Both the position numbers and the translations under genes were made by a program. A model generated the notes under the pieces. It saw only the letters and a program-made list of their open reading frames with translations, was not told the origin of the DNA and did not search any database. Positions 1 through 9,422 of a DNA stretch of 45,559 nt are shown in pieces. Positions within the stretch are counted from its first letter, which is position 1. Every line of letters begins with the position of its first letter. The stretch lies in assembly GCA_013215055.1 (NCBI GenBank), contig JABSRQ010000035.1:1-45559 (forward strand), written 5' to 3'. This DNA comes from Pseudomonadales bacterium. GTDB taxonomy: Bacteria > Pseudomonadota > Gammaproteobacteria > Pseudomonadales > DT-91.

Positions 1-1907
1 ATTGTATTCACGTTGATAGCGATAGAGAAGTTATCGTCACTCTCAGGGTTATTATCTTTAGGCACCGGTAAGACTTCGCCCTCTTCATAATATGATCCTA
101 AAATGGGGGGGATTTCAGCATGGGCTTTTGCGGCTTTAAGAAAACCCGAGTAGTTCATCAACCATTCTATTTCACCATCAGACGGCGATGCTTCTGTTCG
201 CACCTGATAAGCTCTAGCGACCATACTCACTTCAGAATCAAGCGCGCCATTAAGCGGTTTCACATCAAAGGCTATTTTAAAATCTTCTATATTTTGTGAT
301 AACACTTGCATGACAATATCAACAAACATCGAATCTAACATACCGCCAAGCATACCTAGCATCCAATCTAAATCACTGCCAATACCCAAGCCAGACATAC
401 CCAAATTCAAATCGGAATGACCAAGGTTTAATTCGCCATCTTGAATATCAACAATAATGTCACCCTTAGGATTTACAGCCGTTGCCGTAATATTCATATT
501 GCCTAAACCAACAATGCCAGCGGCTTTAACTTCGCCATCGTCATAACAATAGCCTTTGTCACTTTTCCCCCCGCATTTAAAATAACGTACACCCATTTTT
601 AAATTCATGGCTTCGGAATCATCATCATCACCATCCTTTAGCTGCATATCTAACGAGAGTTTATTACCTGCTTTCAAGGTGACAGCCATATGCGGAACTT
701 GATCCAATTGCATATAATAAATATTAACCGCCGAACAGCTACCGGGTGCATGATCAATTTCAGCAGGGATATTCCAACTACCATCACCGTTGCGAGTAAC
801 ACCTTCAACTTTACCTAAATAATCAGTTGGATCAGTTGGATCAGGACGAGATACATCAATATGTCCACATTCTGAAGGTATAGGGTTATTTTTGTCTTTA
901 TTACCTTCGCCAACCCATGTCATACAAAAGCCAAAAATCTCCATGGCACAAGCATGCATCGTTGGTGAATTACCCTTCCACCACTCCCCCATTTCATCCA
1001 AACTTTTTGAATGCTCTGCATCGGGAAAGTCTTCTGGATTTTTCCCCGCACTACGCAGAGTTTCCGTTGCAATCATTTTTGCTTCCTCTAACAGAGGACG
1101 CATTAAAGGCACCACCGATTCCAATACAGATTTCCCTATGCGCATTTTAAAACTGGGATTAATTTCTTGTTCTTCAGTTAAAAATGACGTTTGGGCGATA
1201 AATCCATATTCATCTTCTGCAGTAAAACTATAAAAAGCTTGCTCTTCAAAGGTCAAATGCCATAAACCATCATCGCTATCGAAAGTAGCGTCTATGTTTT
1301 CAACATAACTAAGCCCTTTACTGCCAGTGCTAAAACCTTCATTACCCGCATCACTTTCTATCGCGCCATCAAAAGCATATTCATAACTTTTAAGATTGAC
1401 ATCATTAATACCACTGGCATCAATTGCTTTAATTTTTAGTGTTACCGTACCGCCTATACCATCGGCACAATTTCCATCGCTACACGTGACTTGCTCAATC
1501 ACCACCCGTGGCCCTGCATTATCAAAGCTAAAATTTAAGCTTGGTCCAAAGCGTAATGGGTCTATGGTGATAGCATTTTCGCCTTGTATCAAAAATCCGG
1601 ATACAGCATCTAAATCCAGGGTGGCATGATCGTCATGCAAGACCATTTTGTCCGCCATACTCTCTCCATTCAAAAACAACAAAACTTCACTGGGTAACGT
1701 TTCATAGTGAATGGTTAACAGACGAGGTAGAGGTATGGATAAACCGGGATAAGGCACGGCATCGATGCCCTCTATGCCGACATAATGTTGATTTTCAACA
1801 AAAGCTTCATTTATTGTATAAGGCGATTCAATATTCAAATCAAAATTACAACCTTCGAATATAAGCACACTCATTATCATGAGAATGATTTTTTGATAAC
1901 CAAGCAT
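1..1907 (-). CDS. Large acidic putative lipoprotein, unknown function (3' end beyond window)
   Basis: An open reading frame of at least 635 codons runs without a stop from the ATG at 1907 to the window edge, so the C-terminus is missing. A GGAG ribosome site lies 7 bases before the ATG. The N-terminus is a short hydrophobic signal ending in LIFEGC, an imperfect lipobox (Glu at -2), so lipidation is likely but not certain. The mature protein is rich in Asp, Glu, Gly and Asn. Around residues 130-230 it looks like a bacterial Ig-like or cadherin-like beta domain, with a close Cys pair in CSDGNC. Later it has Gly/Leu/Met-rich stretches (GLGIGSDLDWMLGMLGGMLD). It probably sits on the outer membrane facing the periplasm or surface. 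I do not recognise a named family. A TACA direct-repeat array lies 142-186 bases upstream, suggesting control by the RstA-like regulator next door. Confidence 0.7.
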   Translation of the reverse strand, partial: MLGYQKIILMIMSVLIFEGCNFDLNIESPYTINEAFVENQHYVGIEGIDAVPYPGLSIPLPRLLTIHYETLPSEVLLFLNGESMADKMVLHDDHATLDLDAVSGFLIQGENAITIDPLRFGPSLNFSFDNAGPRVVIEQVTCSDGNCADGIGGTVTLKIKAIDASGINDVNLKSYEYAFDGAIESDAGNEGFSTGSKGLSYVENIDATFDSDDGLWHLTFEEQAFYSFTAEDEYGFIAQTSFLTEEQEINPSFKMRIGKSVLESVVPLMRPLLEEAKMIATETLRSAGKNPEDFPDAEHSKSLDEMGEWWKGNSPTMHACAMEIFGFCMTWVGEGNKDKNNPIPSECGHIDVSRPDPTDPTDYLGKVEGVTRNGDGSWNIPAEIDHAPGSCSAVNIYYMQLDQVPHMAVTLKAGNKLSLDMQLKDGDDDDSEAMNLKMGVRYFKCGGKSDKGYCYDDGEVKAAGIVGLGNMNITATAVNPKGDIIVDIQDGELNLGHSDLNLGMSGLGIGSDLDWMLGMLGGMLDSMFVDIVMQVLSQNIEDFKIAFDVKPLNGALDSEVSMVARAYQVRTEASPSDGEIEWLMNYSGFLKAAKAHAEIPPILGSYYEEGEVLPVPKDNNPESDDNFSIAINVNT

Positions 1908-2048
1908 AGTCCCGCTCCATTAATATTATTATTAGATTTATATCGACGTTTAATGAAGAAACAGCAGACAAACATTGCCTTGCTTAAATTCATTCACAAA
2001 ATACGTACATAAATATTAACGGCTACTTATACGTCTATTGCCTTATTT

Positions 2049-2093
2049 TTGTAGAGGTTTGTAGAGCTTTGTAGAGGCTTGTAGGACTTTGTA
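2049..2093 (-). promoter_or_regulatory. Array of five TACAA direct repeats at exact 10-bp spacing (candidate RstA-type operator)
   Basis: Read on the minus strand, the motif TACAA starts every 10 bases five times in a row (plus-strand TTGTA at 2049, 2059, 2069, 2079 and 2089). The published E. coli RstA box is TACA-N6-TACA, the same element and spacing. The array lies between the end of the RstA-like regulator gene and the start of the lipoprotein gene, in the latter's upstream region. Binding is inferred. Confidence 0.55.
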
Positions 2094-2188
2094 AAAAAGA
2101 TAATTACACAAAGGCGAGGTCACTAAGGCATGCGGTTTCGACATCACAAAGGCAGTAACGAAGACACGTTACCACAGGAGTATAAAAG

Positions 2189-2902
2189 TTAACGAGTGGG
2201 TATAAACAAATAACCTTGACCACGAATGGTTTTAATACGATTGGCGTATTCGCTGTCTTCGCCTAATTTCATACGTAGATGGGAGACAGTAAGATCGACA
2301 AAACGGTTAATACCGTCATACTCAAAACCGCGAATTTCTTTGAACATCATCGAGCGAGAGAGAATCGTTCCTGCATGCTTGGCTAATAGCCACATCACCT
2401 CATATTCAGGCATAGTCAGTGCGACTTCTTTTCCTGACAAATAAAGGCGCCTTCCCTTGTTATCAATTTCAATATCATCAAATATAAGATAATTCTCATC
2501 CTGCTGTTGCACATTTATGGGTAAAGTTTCCCGGTTAGCCATTCTTAACAAGGCCTTTATCCTTGCCAGTAATAAACGTGGCTCTATGGGTTTACAAATA
2601 TAATCATCGGCGCCCATTTCTAAGCCAACAATTTGATCCACTTGCTCAGTAAGAGCCGTTAACATGAGGATAGGGCCGTGATACTCAGATCGTAATTCCC
2701 GACAAATATCGATGCCACCCTTACCGGGCAACATCACATCCAGAATAAGAAAGTCAGGCTGCTCACTTAAAACACGCTCAATAACATTGTCTCCATCACT
2801 CTCGATGTCGACCTCATAACCATTTTTGGTCAAGTAACTAGCCGTGAGCTTCGCTAGGTTCTCATCATCTTCTACCAATAGAATGCGGGTTGATTTATTC
2901 AT
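2189..2902 (-). CDS. OmpR-family response regulator, RstA-like
   Basis: This is a 237-aa two-domain transcription regulator. The receiver domain (about 6-120) has the acidic pair in VEDD, the phospho-acceptor Asp55 in LILDVMLPGKGG and the conserved Lys in ICKP. The C-terminal winged helix (about 140-235) ends in the typical RIKTIRGQGYLF. The sequence resembles RstA (LPGKGGIDICRELR, LEMGADDY, RGFEYDGINRFVD) more than PhoB or OmpR. The reading frame extends upstream to 2992, but the ATG at 2902 was chosen because it starts at the receiver fold, lies 45 bases after the kinase stop and has a GAG ribosome site. It is co-transcribed with the kinase. Likely targets are the TACA arrays on either side of the pair. 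Family call is firm; RstA orthology is probable. Confidence 0.9.
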   Translation of the reverse strand: MNKSTRILLVEDDENLAKLTASYLTKNGYEVDIESDGDNVIERVLSEQPDFLILDVMLPGKGGIDICRELRSEYHGPILMLTALTEQVDQIVGLEMGADDYICKPIEPRLLLARIKALLRMANRETLPINVQQQDENYLIFDDIEIDNKGRRLYLSGKEVALTMPEYEVMWLLAKHAGTILSRSMMFKEIRGFEYDGINRFVDLTVSHLRMKLGEDSEYANRIKTIRGQGYLFIPTR

Positions 2903-2946
2903 AAGCTCTACTTTACCAATAAGCTGGGACAATCTGGTTTTTATTA

Positions 2947-4548
2947 TTATATCAAATCTGTGACGATGGGCCATTTCAACGTAAATACACACCCCCCCAT
3001 AGGGGAATCTTTAACCGTAATATCGCCATCATGCCAACGCATAATTTGATGAACGATAGCCAGACCTAAACCATAGCCCCCGGATGTGCGGTTACGGCTG
3101 CTATCAAGGCGTTTAAAGGGCTCAAATATTTGCGATTTCAACGCATCATCAATGCCCTCTCCATCATCATCTACTTCAATATAAAAAAAGCGCTGATCTT
3201 GATAATGTGTAATTTTCACCCTGGACTTGGCATACCGCTGGGCATTGATTAATAAATTTTGACAGGCCCTTAATAAATAGTGGGGATCTGCAACAACGTG
3301 CTCTAGGTCTGTCTGCTTATCTAATTCAATCATGACGTCATGGCGTATAGTGTCGATATCTTGAACCATTTTCTCCAGCTCAAACTGTAAATTAAAACGG
3401 CATATATTTAACATAAGCTCACTTTGATCCAACTGGCTATAGGTTAATATTTCATCAACCAAACCTTCCAAAGCATTGATATCTTCTGCCATGCCTTGCA
3501 AATGGTTGTCATCATCCTCTTCAGCAGGTTCCTCCATTAAAGCAACATGAAACTTTAAACGGGCAATAGGCGTGCGTAATTCATGTGATACAGCCTGTGT
3601 TAATTCACGTTGTGCAATGACCAGGTTATGGATGCGCTGAGCCATGGTATTAACCTTAATGGCAAATAAACTGAGCATGTCATTACCGGTAACCGTAATC
3701 GGCTGCTGCTCCACACTTAACTCAAGTCTTTCTAATTCATGTCCAATAAGACTAAGACGCTTTTGTAGAGGCCGTAATAATAAATATAAAGCCACAGCTA
3801 TCGATGACCCAGACATACCTACAAATAAAAAAATAAACCAGTTCGGAGCCCAATTAAATACGGGAATCGGGCCTAATTGCAGAAACTCATTGTCTACATC
3901 CGTGGGGCTGTAAACAATAAGTGCAGGGTCAGCCAAGACTTTTTCATCAAAAAAAACCATTAATTCATTACGTTCATGTAAGCGTAATGGTGAATAATTT
4001 AATTTCGCTTGTTCAGCATTAACTAATTGAATCGGAAATGTGAACGTTTCATTTAATGCGGCAATAAGAGCTGTTCTTTTTTCGGGATCAGCTTTTTCAT
4101 TTTGTAATTCATTAAGAATAAGCAGTGCCGCTAGGCGTGCCAATTGTTCATTAATATCATAAATATCCACAGACAATAAATAGGGGCTATTACTACCAAT
4201 GGCATGATAAACACGTGCATACTTCTGCTCAACATCCCCCCGAATAGCACTATGTCCATCGCTGAGCTTAAGTTTTTCAGCAGCCGTCAATTTCAGAGCA
4301 TCACGTTTAATCAGGTTAATACGCAAACCACTGCGTTCTTCAATATTTGATAACCAAAGTCGTCGTTTTTCATGGGGTATTTTTACCACGGATTCAGCAA
4401 CCAGAACAAATACCCCTTCAGAAATACCCGCTACGTAGCTTATCAGGCGTGACTCATTAAGAGCGCTGGATAACATATAATTAACCGAAGCTACGGTTAA
4501 TGTCGCAATGACCATGCCACAATATATTTTTAAAAATATGCCATGCAT
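2947..4548 (-). CDS. Sensor histidine kinase, RstB-like
   Basis: A 533-aa inner-membrane kinase, upstream of and co-oriented with the RstA-like regulator. Layout: TM1 about 5-28, a periplasmic sensor of roughly 200 residues, TM2 about 236-258, HAMP about 258-310, a HisKA domain with phospho-acceptor His322 in VSHELRTP, then HATPase_c with the N box (NLLINAQRYA), G1 (DDDGEGIDD) and G2 (GGYGLGLAI). The periplasmic domain is about 100 residues longer than in E. coli RstB as I recall it, so the signal may differ. The ATG at 4548 begins a clean membrane segment. The upstream region carries a second TACA array, consistent with autoregulation. Confidence 0.9.
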   Translation of the reverse strand: MHGIFLKIYCGMVIATLTVASVNYMLSSALNESRLISYVAGISEGVFVLVAESVVKIPHEKRRLWLSNIEERSGLRINLIKRDALKLTAAEKLKLSDGHSAIRGDVEQKYARVYHAIGSNSPYLLSVDIYDINEQLARLAALLILNELQNEKADPEKRTALIAALNETFTFPIQLVNAEQAKLNYSPLRLHERNELMVFFDEKVLADPALIVYSPTDVDNEFLQLGPIPVFNWAPNWFIFLFVGMSGSSIAVALYLLLRPLQKRLSLIGHELERLELSVEQQPITVTGNDMLSLFAIKVNTMAQRIHNLVIAQRELTQAVSHELRTPIARLKFHVALMEEPAEEDDDNHLQGMAEDINALEGLVDEILTYSQLDQSELMLNICRFNLQFELEKMVQDIDTIRHDVMIELDKQTDLEHVVADPHYLLRACQNLLINAQRYAKSRVKITHYQDQRFFYIEVDDDGEGIDDALKSQIFEPFKRLDSSRNRTSGGYGLGLAIVHQIMRWHDGDITVKDSPMGGCVFTLKWPIVTDLI

Positions 4549-4668
4549 AATTTAATGCTTAATTAAAAGCCCGTTTCGAAAAAATGAATAAAAATCGGTG
4601 CTCGACCTGATATTTCAAAAAATAGCAGTATACGATGTGTCATTAAACCAGTTTAGCTACCTCACATA

Positions 4669-4702
4669 TACAATGCATACAAAACGCTACAATAGGCTGC
4701 AA
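4669..4702 (+). promoter_or_regulatory. Second TACA repeat array upstream of the kinase gene
   Basis: TACAA occurs at 4669, 4678 and 4688, followed by the variant TGCAA at 4698, giving spacings of 9, 10 and 10 bases. It is the same element as the array at 2049-2093, here 121-154 bases upstream of the kinase start and in the opposite orientation relative to the downstream gene. This fits an autoregulatory RstA-like site. Binding is inferred. Confidence 0.45.
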
Positions 4703-4709
4703 CGCAGAT

Positions 4710-4728
4710 CTAACAATGTACATGTTAG
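4710..4728. promoter_or_regulatory. Near-perfect palindrome upstream of the kinase gene
   Basis: CTAAC, a single extra A, ATGTACAT, then GTTAG: a palindrome broken by one base, immediately next to the TACA array. It could be a dimer operator for another regulator. No partner can be named. Confidence 0.3.
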
Positions 4729-4753
4729 GAAAATACCGTGAAAATCGGGGTGA

Positions 4754-4912
4754 TCATTAATTTGGCTATCTGATAAAAGTGCAGAACCGAGGCGAAAGTT
4801 CAGAGAGAGGGTTGACTGTAAATCAGTGCATGTGGCCTTGGCCCAAGGTGAGCACTATTGCCAGGGAGTTCCTCTTGAACGTATAGAAATGGAAGTGGTA
4901 TTAAAACACTGA
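4754..4912 (+). other. Possible gene relic in the 4549-5104 intergenic region
   Basis: The 556-base gap between the kinase and LysR genes holds the kinase promoter region and, from 4754 to the stop at 4912, a startless 52-codon frame. Its composition looks protein-like (for example ERVDCKSVHVALAQGEHY). A GTG with a reasonable ribosome site at about 4738 opens another frame that stops after 11 codons. Together they could be a decayed gene, but I do not recognise the family. A 6-bp inverted repeat (GGTAGC/GCTACC, 4994-5020) lies beyond the LysR gene's 3' end and may be a weak terminator. Nothing else is evident in the gap. Confidence 0.25.
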
Positions 4913-5104
4913 TCTGCGGGTTTAAGCCTCTTTTCGTCGATTTAAACACGTGGAATACCGTCCCTCCCCCTTACTCAGAACAACGCCAAAAACGGTAGCT
5001 ATGATATTGGAACCGCTACCAGCATAATCCGTCACAAAGATGCCAGGTAGTTAACCTGTCACCTATTCATATAGCGTACATAGAAGCTATTGAAGGTTAT
5101 GCAC

Positions 5105-6043
5105 CTACAGCTCTTTTCTCACGTCATCATCACAATGGCCAAAAGCTTGCTGGATAAAATCTTTAAAAACACGGGCCTTGGAAGACAGCGGCCTGCTGGG
5201 ATACATCAGATAAAACTTACCCGTATGAGTCGGTTCCCAATCGGCTAATACCCGAATAAATTCACCACTTTCCAATAGCTGTTTTTGCATCTGCGGAAAC
5301 AGTAAAAAAAGCCCGCCTCCTGCCAGGGCAGCCTCCTCCAGAAAGGCAATATCCTGACATAAAAGATGACCACGTAAATCAAATTCCTGTGCCTTATCAG
5401 GCTCTCCTCGCGGTTGAATCGTCACCGCCATGCCATCACCAAAAAGCCTGGGGATCAGCAGGCGGTGATGCTGTAAATCATCGGGATGCTGCGGGGTGCC
5501 ATACTTGGCCAGATACGCTGGGCTGGCCACAAAACCCAGCTCCACCTCGGTTAAAAACATCGCCTTATGGCCAGAATCAGGCAGATCACCGATAGAGAGT
5601 CTGAAGGCAAAATCGATCTGGTCTTCTCTGAATGACAAGATTTTTTCTGTCATCAATGTTTCTACCGTGATCTCAGGATAGGCCTCAATAAATTCTCCCA
5701 AGATTTTACCCAGTTTCACATCTTTGGCCAGTCCCTGCAAAGCCGTGATACGCAGATGTCCATGTGGGTTATGCTCCTGATCGATCATCTCGGCCTTGGC
5801 ATTATCCAAAATATCCAAGGCTTCCTGCGCACGCTTGCGATAACTCAAACCTTCGCTGGTTGCCTGCGCACGGCCTCCCACCCTTTGCACTAACGCAATG
5901 CTTAAATTTTCCTCCAGGCGACTGATCCTGCGGCTTATGGTGCCCTTGGTTTCTCCCAGCACCGCGGCGGCGGCCGTGATTGAGCCATGATCCACCACCG
6001 CGACAAACGCACGCAGGTCTTTGAGATTGACTTGAGTTTCCAT
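5105..6043 (-). CDS. LysR-family transcriptional regulator
   Basis: A 312-aa LysR-type regulator. The N-terminal winged helix-turn-helix (about 5-65) reads LRAFVAVVDHGSITAAAAVLG...TISRRISRLEENL, followed by the linker helix and a periplasmic-binding-like effector domain (about 92-295). The effector domain has the pattern of the CrgA/YafC-type group (HLRITALQGL, FRLSIGDLPDSG). The ATG at 6043 is the only sensible start. It is divergent from the MMPL exporter gene with 122 bases between them, the classic arrangement for a LysR regulator and its target, so control of the exporter by an unknown small ligand is inferred. I could not pick out an unambiguous T-N11-A site. Confidence 0.9.
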   Translation of the reverse strand: METQVNLKDLRAFVAVVDHGSITAAAAVLGETKGTISRRISRLEENLSIALVQRVGGRAQATSEGLSYRKRAQEALDILDNAKAEMIDQEHNPHGHLRITALQGLAKDVKLGKILGEFIEAYPEITVETLMTEKILSFREDQIDFAFRLSIGDLPDSGHKAMFLTEVELGFVASPAYLAKYGTPQHPDDLQHHRLLIPRLFGDGMAVTIQPRGEPDKAQEFDLRGHLLCQDIAFLEEAALAGGGLFLLFPQMQKQLLESGEFIRVLADWEPTHTGKFYLMYPSRPLSSKARVFKDFIQQAFGHCDDDVRKEL

Positions 6044-6165
6044 TTTAACAACCCTAGGTTACATTTATGCCATCTATCAATTAAATCTGACAACTCATAA
6101 GATTAAAGCACTGCCACAAAACTACAAGCCCGCCTCAGGTTGGCCTCACTATCCAGGGAAACTTC

Positions 6166-8568
6166 ATGTCTGCTAAAAAGCTTTCATTTAATGATATCTG
6201 CGCCTCATGGTTGATACGCTACCGTTATCTATTGGCGTTGCTGTCCTTGATCACCGTCACCTTACTAGCCAGCGGTGTCAGCAAAGTTTATCTGGAAACC
6301 GATTACCGTTTATTCTTTAAACCCGACAACCCATTTCTGGTTGCACATGAATTTATTCAAGACAACTACACACCTTCATCCAATGTCGCCTTTGTGATCG
6401 CCGATAAAAGCGGCGATGTTTTTAATGCCAACACCCTATCGGCGATAGAAGAACTCACCACACTGAGCTGGCAGATGCCCTACTCCGTGCGCGTGGACTC
6501 CATCAGCAACTACCAACATACACAGGGCATCGATGATGACCTGGTAGTAGAGAGCTTTATCGAAGATGCGCTTGCCATGACCCCTGCGCAAATAGAAAGC
6601 AAAAAGGCCATCGCGCTGGCCGATAAAACCCTGGTCTACAATATTTTGTCGGATAGCGGCCATGCAACCTTAATTAATATACGCCTGGCCATGCCTACAC
6701 CGCCTAAAGGTGAATTATCCAAAGACCACGAAGTGATTGCCTATGCTCGTCTTTTGAAACAGCAGATACAGGCCAAACACCCGCAGCTGATCATTCATGT
6801 CTTTGGTGAAACCGCGATCAATAATGCTTTTTCAGAGATGTCGGCACACGATGGACAAGTCTTGATGCCAATCATGGGGCTGCTGATTATCCTCGCCCTG
6901 ATCACTTTTTTTAAACTCGCCGGCAGTACGTTATTGTCAGCCGCCCTGCTCTGCTTCACCTCCATCATCATGATTATTGCCAGCCTAGCTACAGCACTGG
7001 GCATGGCAGGCTGGTTAGATATGCCATTAAATGCTGTCAATTCCATAGCCCCTACTATTATTTTAACCTTGGCCGTGGCCGATTGTGTGCATATCCTCAC
7101 CAGCTATATTAATACGTTGCCCACAAGTGCATCCCGCGCAGAAGCCATGGAGCAAAGCCTGCGCTTAAATTTACAGCCGGTATTTTTAACCAGCCTAACC
7201 ACCGCGATTGGCTTCTTCAGCTTAAACTTCAGCGATGCGCCCCCTTTTCACTCGCTGGGCAATATTACCGGAGTCGGCATTATCACCGCATTTATATTGG
7301 CTATAACACTGATACCGGCGCTGGCTATTCTCCTGCCTATCAAGGCCGGAAAACGCACAGAAAATAAAACCCGATTACTGGATAAGCTGGCTGACTTTGT
7401 CATCGCCAAACACAACCACATTTTTTGGCTGACGTTAATCATCGTTACGGTATGTATCGCCTTTATTCCACAGAATAAATTAAACGACAGCCCTCTCACC
7501 TATTTTGATGACACAGTGCCCTTTCATCAGGCAGCCAGCTTCTTTCAGGATAATATCACCGGCTTCGATAATATTGTCTACTCACTCGATTCCGGTACCG
7601 CTGACGGCATCAACGATCCCGCCTTCTTACAACAGGTTGATGCGTTGAAATCATGGATACTGCAGCAAGATGGCGTATCCTATGTTGGCGCCTACACCGA
7701 TGTTCTTAAGCGTCTGAATCAGAATATGCATGCCAATGATGTTGCCTGGTATCAGATCCCACAAAGCCGTGAATTAGCGGCCCAATATTTATTATTGTAT
7801 GAGATGTCTCTGCCCTTTGGCCTGGATACCAATACCCAGATCAATAACGATAAATCTGCGCTGCAATTAAATGTCTATATCCGCCACAGAACACCGGATC
7901 AAGTCATCGCCTTAGAAAGGCAGATCTCCGATCATGCCGCCGGGCAGTATCCTGACATGCATATCACGCCAGGCAGCAGCATATCGATTATGTTTGCTCA
8001 CCTGGGCCAAAGAAATATCGAGGGCATGTTTATCGGTAATATTCTTGCGCTGTTATTTGTCACCATCACCTTGATTATCGCCCTGCGCTCATTTAAATAC
8101 GGTTTGCTAAGCATCATCCCCAATATCATTCCTCCGTTAGCCGCATTGGGTATCTGGGCAATGATCAGTGGCCAGGTCAATTTAGTGGTGGCACTGGTTT
8201 TTGTTATTACCTTAGGCATCGTGGTCGATGATACCGTGCATTTTTTAAGCAAATATCTACGTGCACGACGACAGCAAGGCCTTGGCCCAGAACAGGCCAT
8301 TCGCTATGCGTATTCTACCGTGGGTAATGCATTGATCATTACCTCCGCGGTTTTAGCCACCGGTTTTATGGTGCTTGCTCAGTCACACTTTTTGGTTAAT
8401 GCCACCATGGGATTACTGGTAGCTTTAACGATAGTATTAGCCCTAGTATTGGATTTATTGTTTTTACCGGCACTGCTGTTGAAGCTGGATACAAAGGCGA
8501 AGCTTGAGGTTAATGACAAACAAGCTATTGCTGCGACGTCAACTCTTGTGGAACCGGAAAACGTTTAA
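6166..8568 (+). CDS. MMPL/RND-superfamily exporter
   Basis: An 800-aa polytopic inner-membrane protein with the duplicated MMPL layout. Each half has one TM helix (about 18-40 and 416-437), a large periplasmic domain (about 42-225 and 445-620) and a bundle of five TM helices (about 228-410 and 625-775). The helix-4-like motifs LAVADCVHILTSY in the first half and LGIVVDDTVHFLSKYL in the second carry the Asp residues expected for proton coupling. No outer-membrane partner or membrane-fusion protein is adjacent, so it fits the lipid- or hydrophobe-exporting MMPL group better than tripartite drug pumps. The start has an AGGGAAA ribosome site. Likely regulated by the divergent LysR protein. Substrate unknown. 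Confidence 0.88.
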   Translation: MSAKKLSFNDICASWLIRYRYLLALLSLITVTLLASGVSKVYLETDYRLFFKPDNPFLVAHEFIQDNYTPSSNVAFVIADKSGDVFNANTLSAIEELTTLSWQMPYSVRVDSISNYQHTQGIDDDLVVESFIEDALAMTPAQIESKKAIALADKTLVYNILSDSGHATLINIRLAMPTPPKGELSKDHEVIAYARLLKQQIQAKHPQLIIHVFGETAINNAFSEMSAHDGQVLMPIMGLLIILALITFFKLAGSTLLSAALLCFTSIIMIIASLATALGMAGWLDMPLNAVNSIAPTIILTLAVADCVHILTSYINTLPTSASRAEAMEQSLRLNLQPVFLTSLTTAIGFFSLNFSDAPPFHSLGNITGVGIITAFILAITLIPALAILLPIKAGKRTENKTRLLDKLADFVIAKHNHIFWLTLIIVTVCIAFIPQNKLNDSPLTYFDDTVPFHQAASFFQDNITGFDNIVYSLDSGTADGINDPAFLQQVDALKSWILQQDGVSYVGAYTDVLKRLNQNMHANDVAWYQIPQSRELAAQYLLLYEMSLPFGLDTNTQINNDKSALQLNVYIRHRTPDQVIALERQISDHAAGQYPDMHITPGSSISIMFAHLGQRNIEGMFIGNILALLFVTITLIIALRSFKYGLLSIIPNIIPPLAALGIWAMISGQVNLVVALVFVITLGIVVDDTVHFLSKYLRARRQQGLGPEQAIRYAYSTVGNALIITSAVLATGFMVLAQSHFLVNATMGLLVALTIVLALVLDLLFLPALLLKLDTKAKLEVNDKQAIAATSTLVEPENV

Positions 8569-8632
8569 GCTAAGTCATAAAGAAAAATTGATTGGCAGAT
8601 TATTTATCATAAACACCACTGCTAGTTGGGAA

Positions 8633-8660
8633 CTTGTCCAAGACCGCAGGTCTGGACAAG
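8633..8660 (+). terminator. Hairpin after the exporter gene (possible terminator)
   Basis: CTTGTCCAAGACC and GGTCTGGACAAG form a 12-bp stem with one bulged A and a GCA loop, 65 bases after the exporter stop. The following tract is only weakly T-rich (ACCTTATCTT), so it is a poor intrinsic terminator by textbook rules. The rest of 8569-8924 holds only a 7-bp inverted repeat (TGTGGAG/CTCCACA, 8819-8854) and no gene I can support. Confidence 0.45.
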
Positions 8661-8924
8661 ACCTTATCTTATGCCCAGAAAATAATGAAATTTGGAATGC
8701 GTTTCATTGCCTGTAAGGTTGATAATCTCTATGCGGCAGAAATATTTCCCCCTGCAAAACAGTGATGAAAAAAAGAAGACGTTTGCGCAGCAGAAAAATC
8801 CATGTATCCTGCATTAGCTGTGGAGAAATAGGCATAACCGCGATAAGCTCCACAAAAATTCAATAGATTGTTTTATCTGCTTGAAATTTAGATACTGGCC
8901 ACCGAGTTTTATCCGACACACGCT

Positions 8925-9365
8925 ATGAAATTAAGTAAAATTGACATCTCAAAGATGCAAATTGAACGAGCAATCGATTTATTTGTTAATGAATCTGACT
9001 ATGTATCTGCAATAACACTGGCAGCTGCAGCAGAGGAAATCATGGCGGTGTTGTTATCTGACAATGCTCAAACATCCGCCTCAGAAAGTCTTTACCCGTG
9101 GTTTCAACACAAAACTAAACCAGCAAATCAAAAAGATGATGCCAGGAAGATCACCAGTTTTAGCATCGACGCTCTTAAAGACACACATCAAAATACGGAT
9201 GATAAAATTGATATCACCCCCGTGCTTGCGGCTCAAATGCTACAACGTGCCTTAGTTAATTATCCGAGAGTAGTAGGCAAACCGACTGACAAGATGATTG
9301 CGTTTGTAAAATGGTTTAACACCAATGAAGCCTCTGTTTTTGAGCCTATCTCTGAAAATAACTAA
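8925..9365 (+). CDS. Small helical hypothetical protein
   Basis: A 146-aa soluble protein with no signal peptide or membrane segment. The first 45 residues predict two amphipathic helices (ISKMQIERAIDLFVNESDY, then AITLAAAAEEIMAVLL), a pattern loosely like HEPN-type helical domains, but the Rx4-6H motif of HEPN ribonucleases is absent. The middle is polar and low in order; the end is helical again. Monocistronic by position: 356 bases after the exporter and convergent with the next gene. Ribosome site weak. Family not recognised. Confidence 0.65.
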   Translation: MKLSKIDISKMQIERAIDLFVNESDYVSAITLAAAAEEIMAVLLSDNAQTSASESLYPWFQHKTKPANQKDDARKITSFSIDALKDTHQNTDDKIDITPVLAAQMLQRALVNYPRVVGKPTDKMIAFVKWFNTNEASVFEPISENN

Positions 9366-9422
9366 TAAAAAATAACCTGCTGTACACGGCCCATTTAACA
9401 GACGTTATAGAGCAAACGCTTC

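Noticed and set aside
892..1629. Plus-strand frames within the left-edge gene
   Set aside because: They lie antisense to the continuous 635-codon lipoprotein frame, lack ribosome sites and have unlikely composition.
8504..8716. Open frame overlapping the end of the exporter gene
   Set aside because: It starts inside the exporter gene in another frame, has no ribosome site and no protein-like features. Treated as a shadow.
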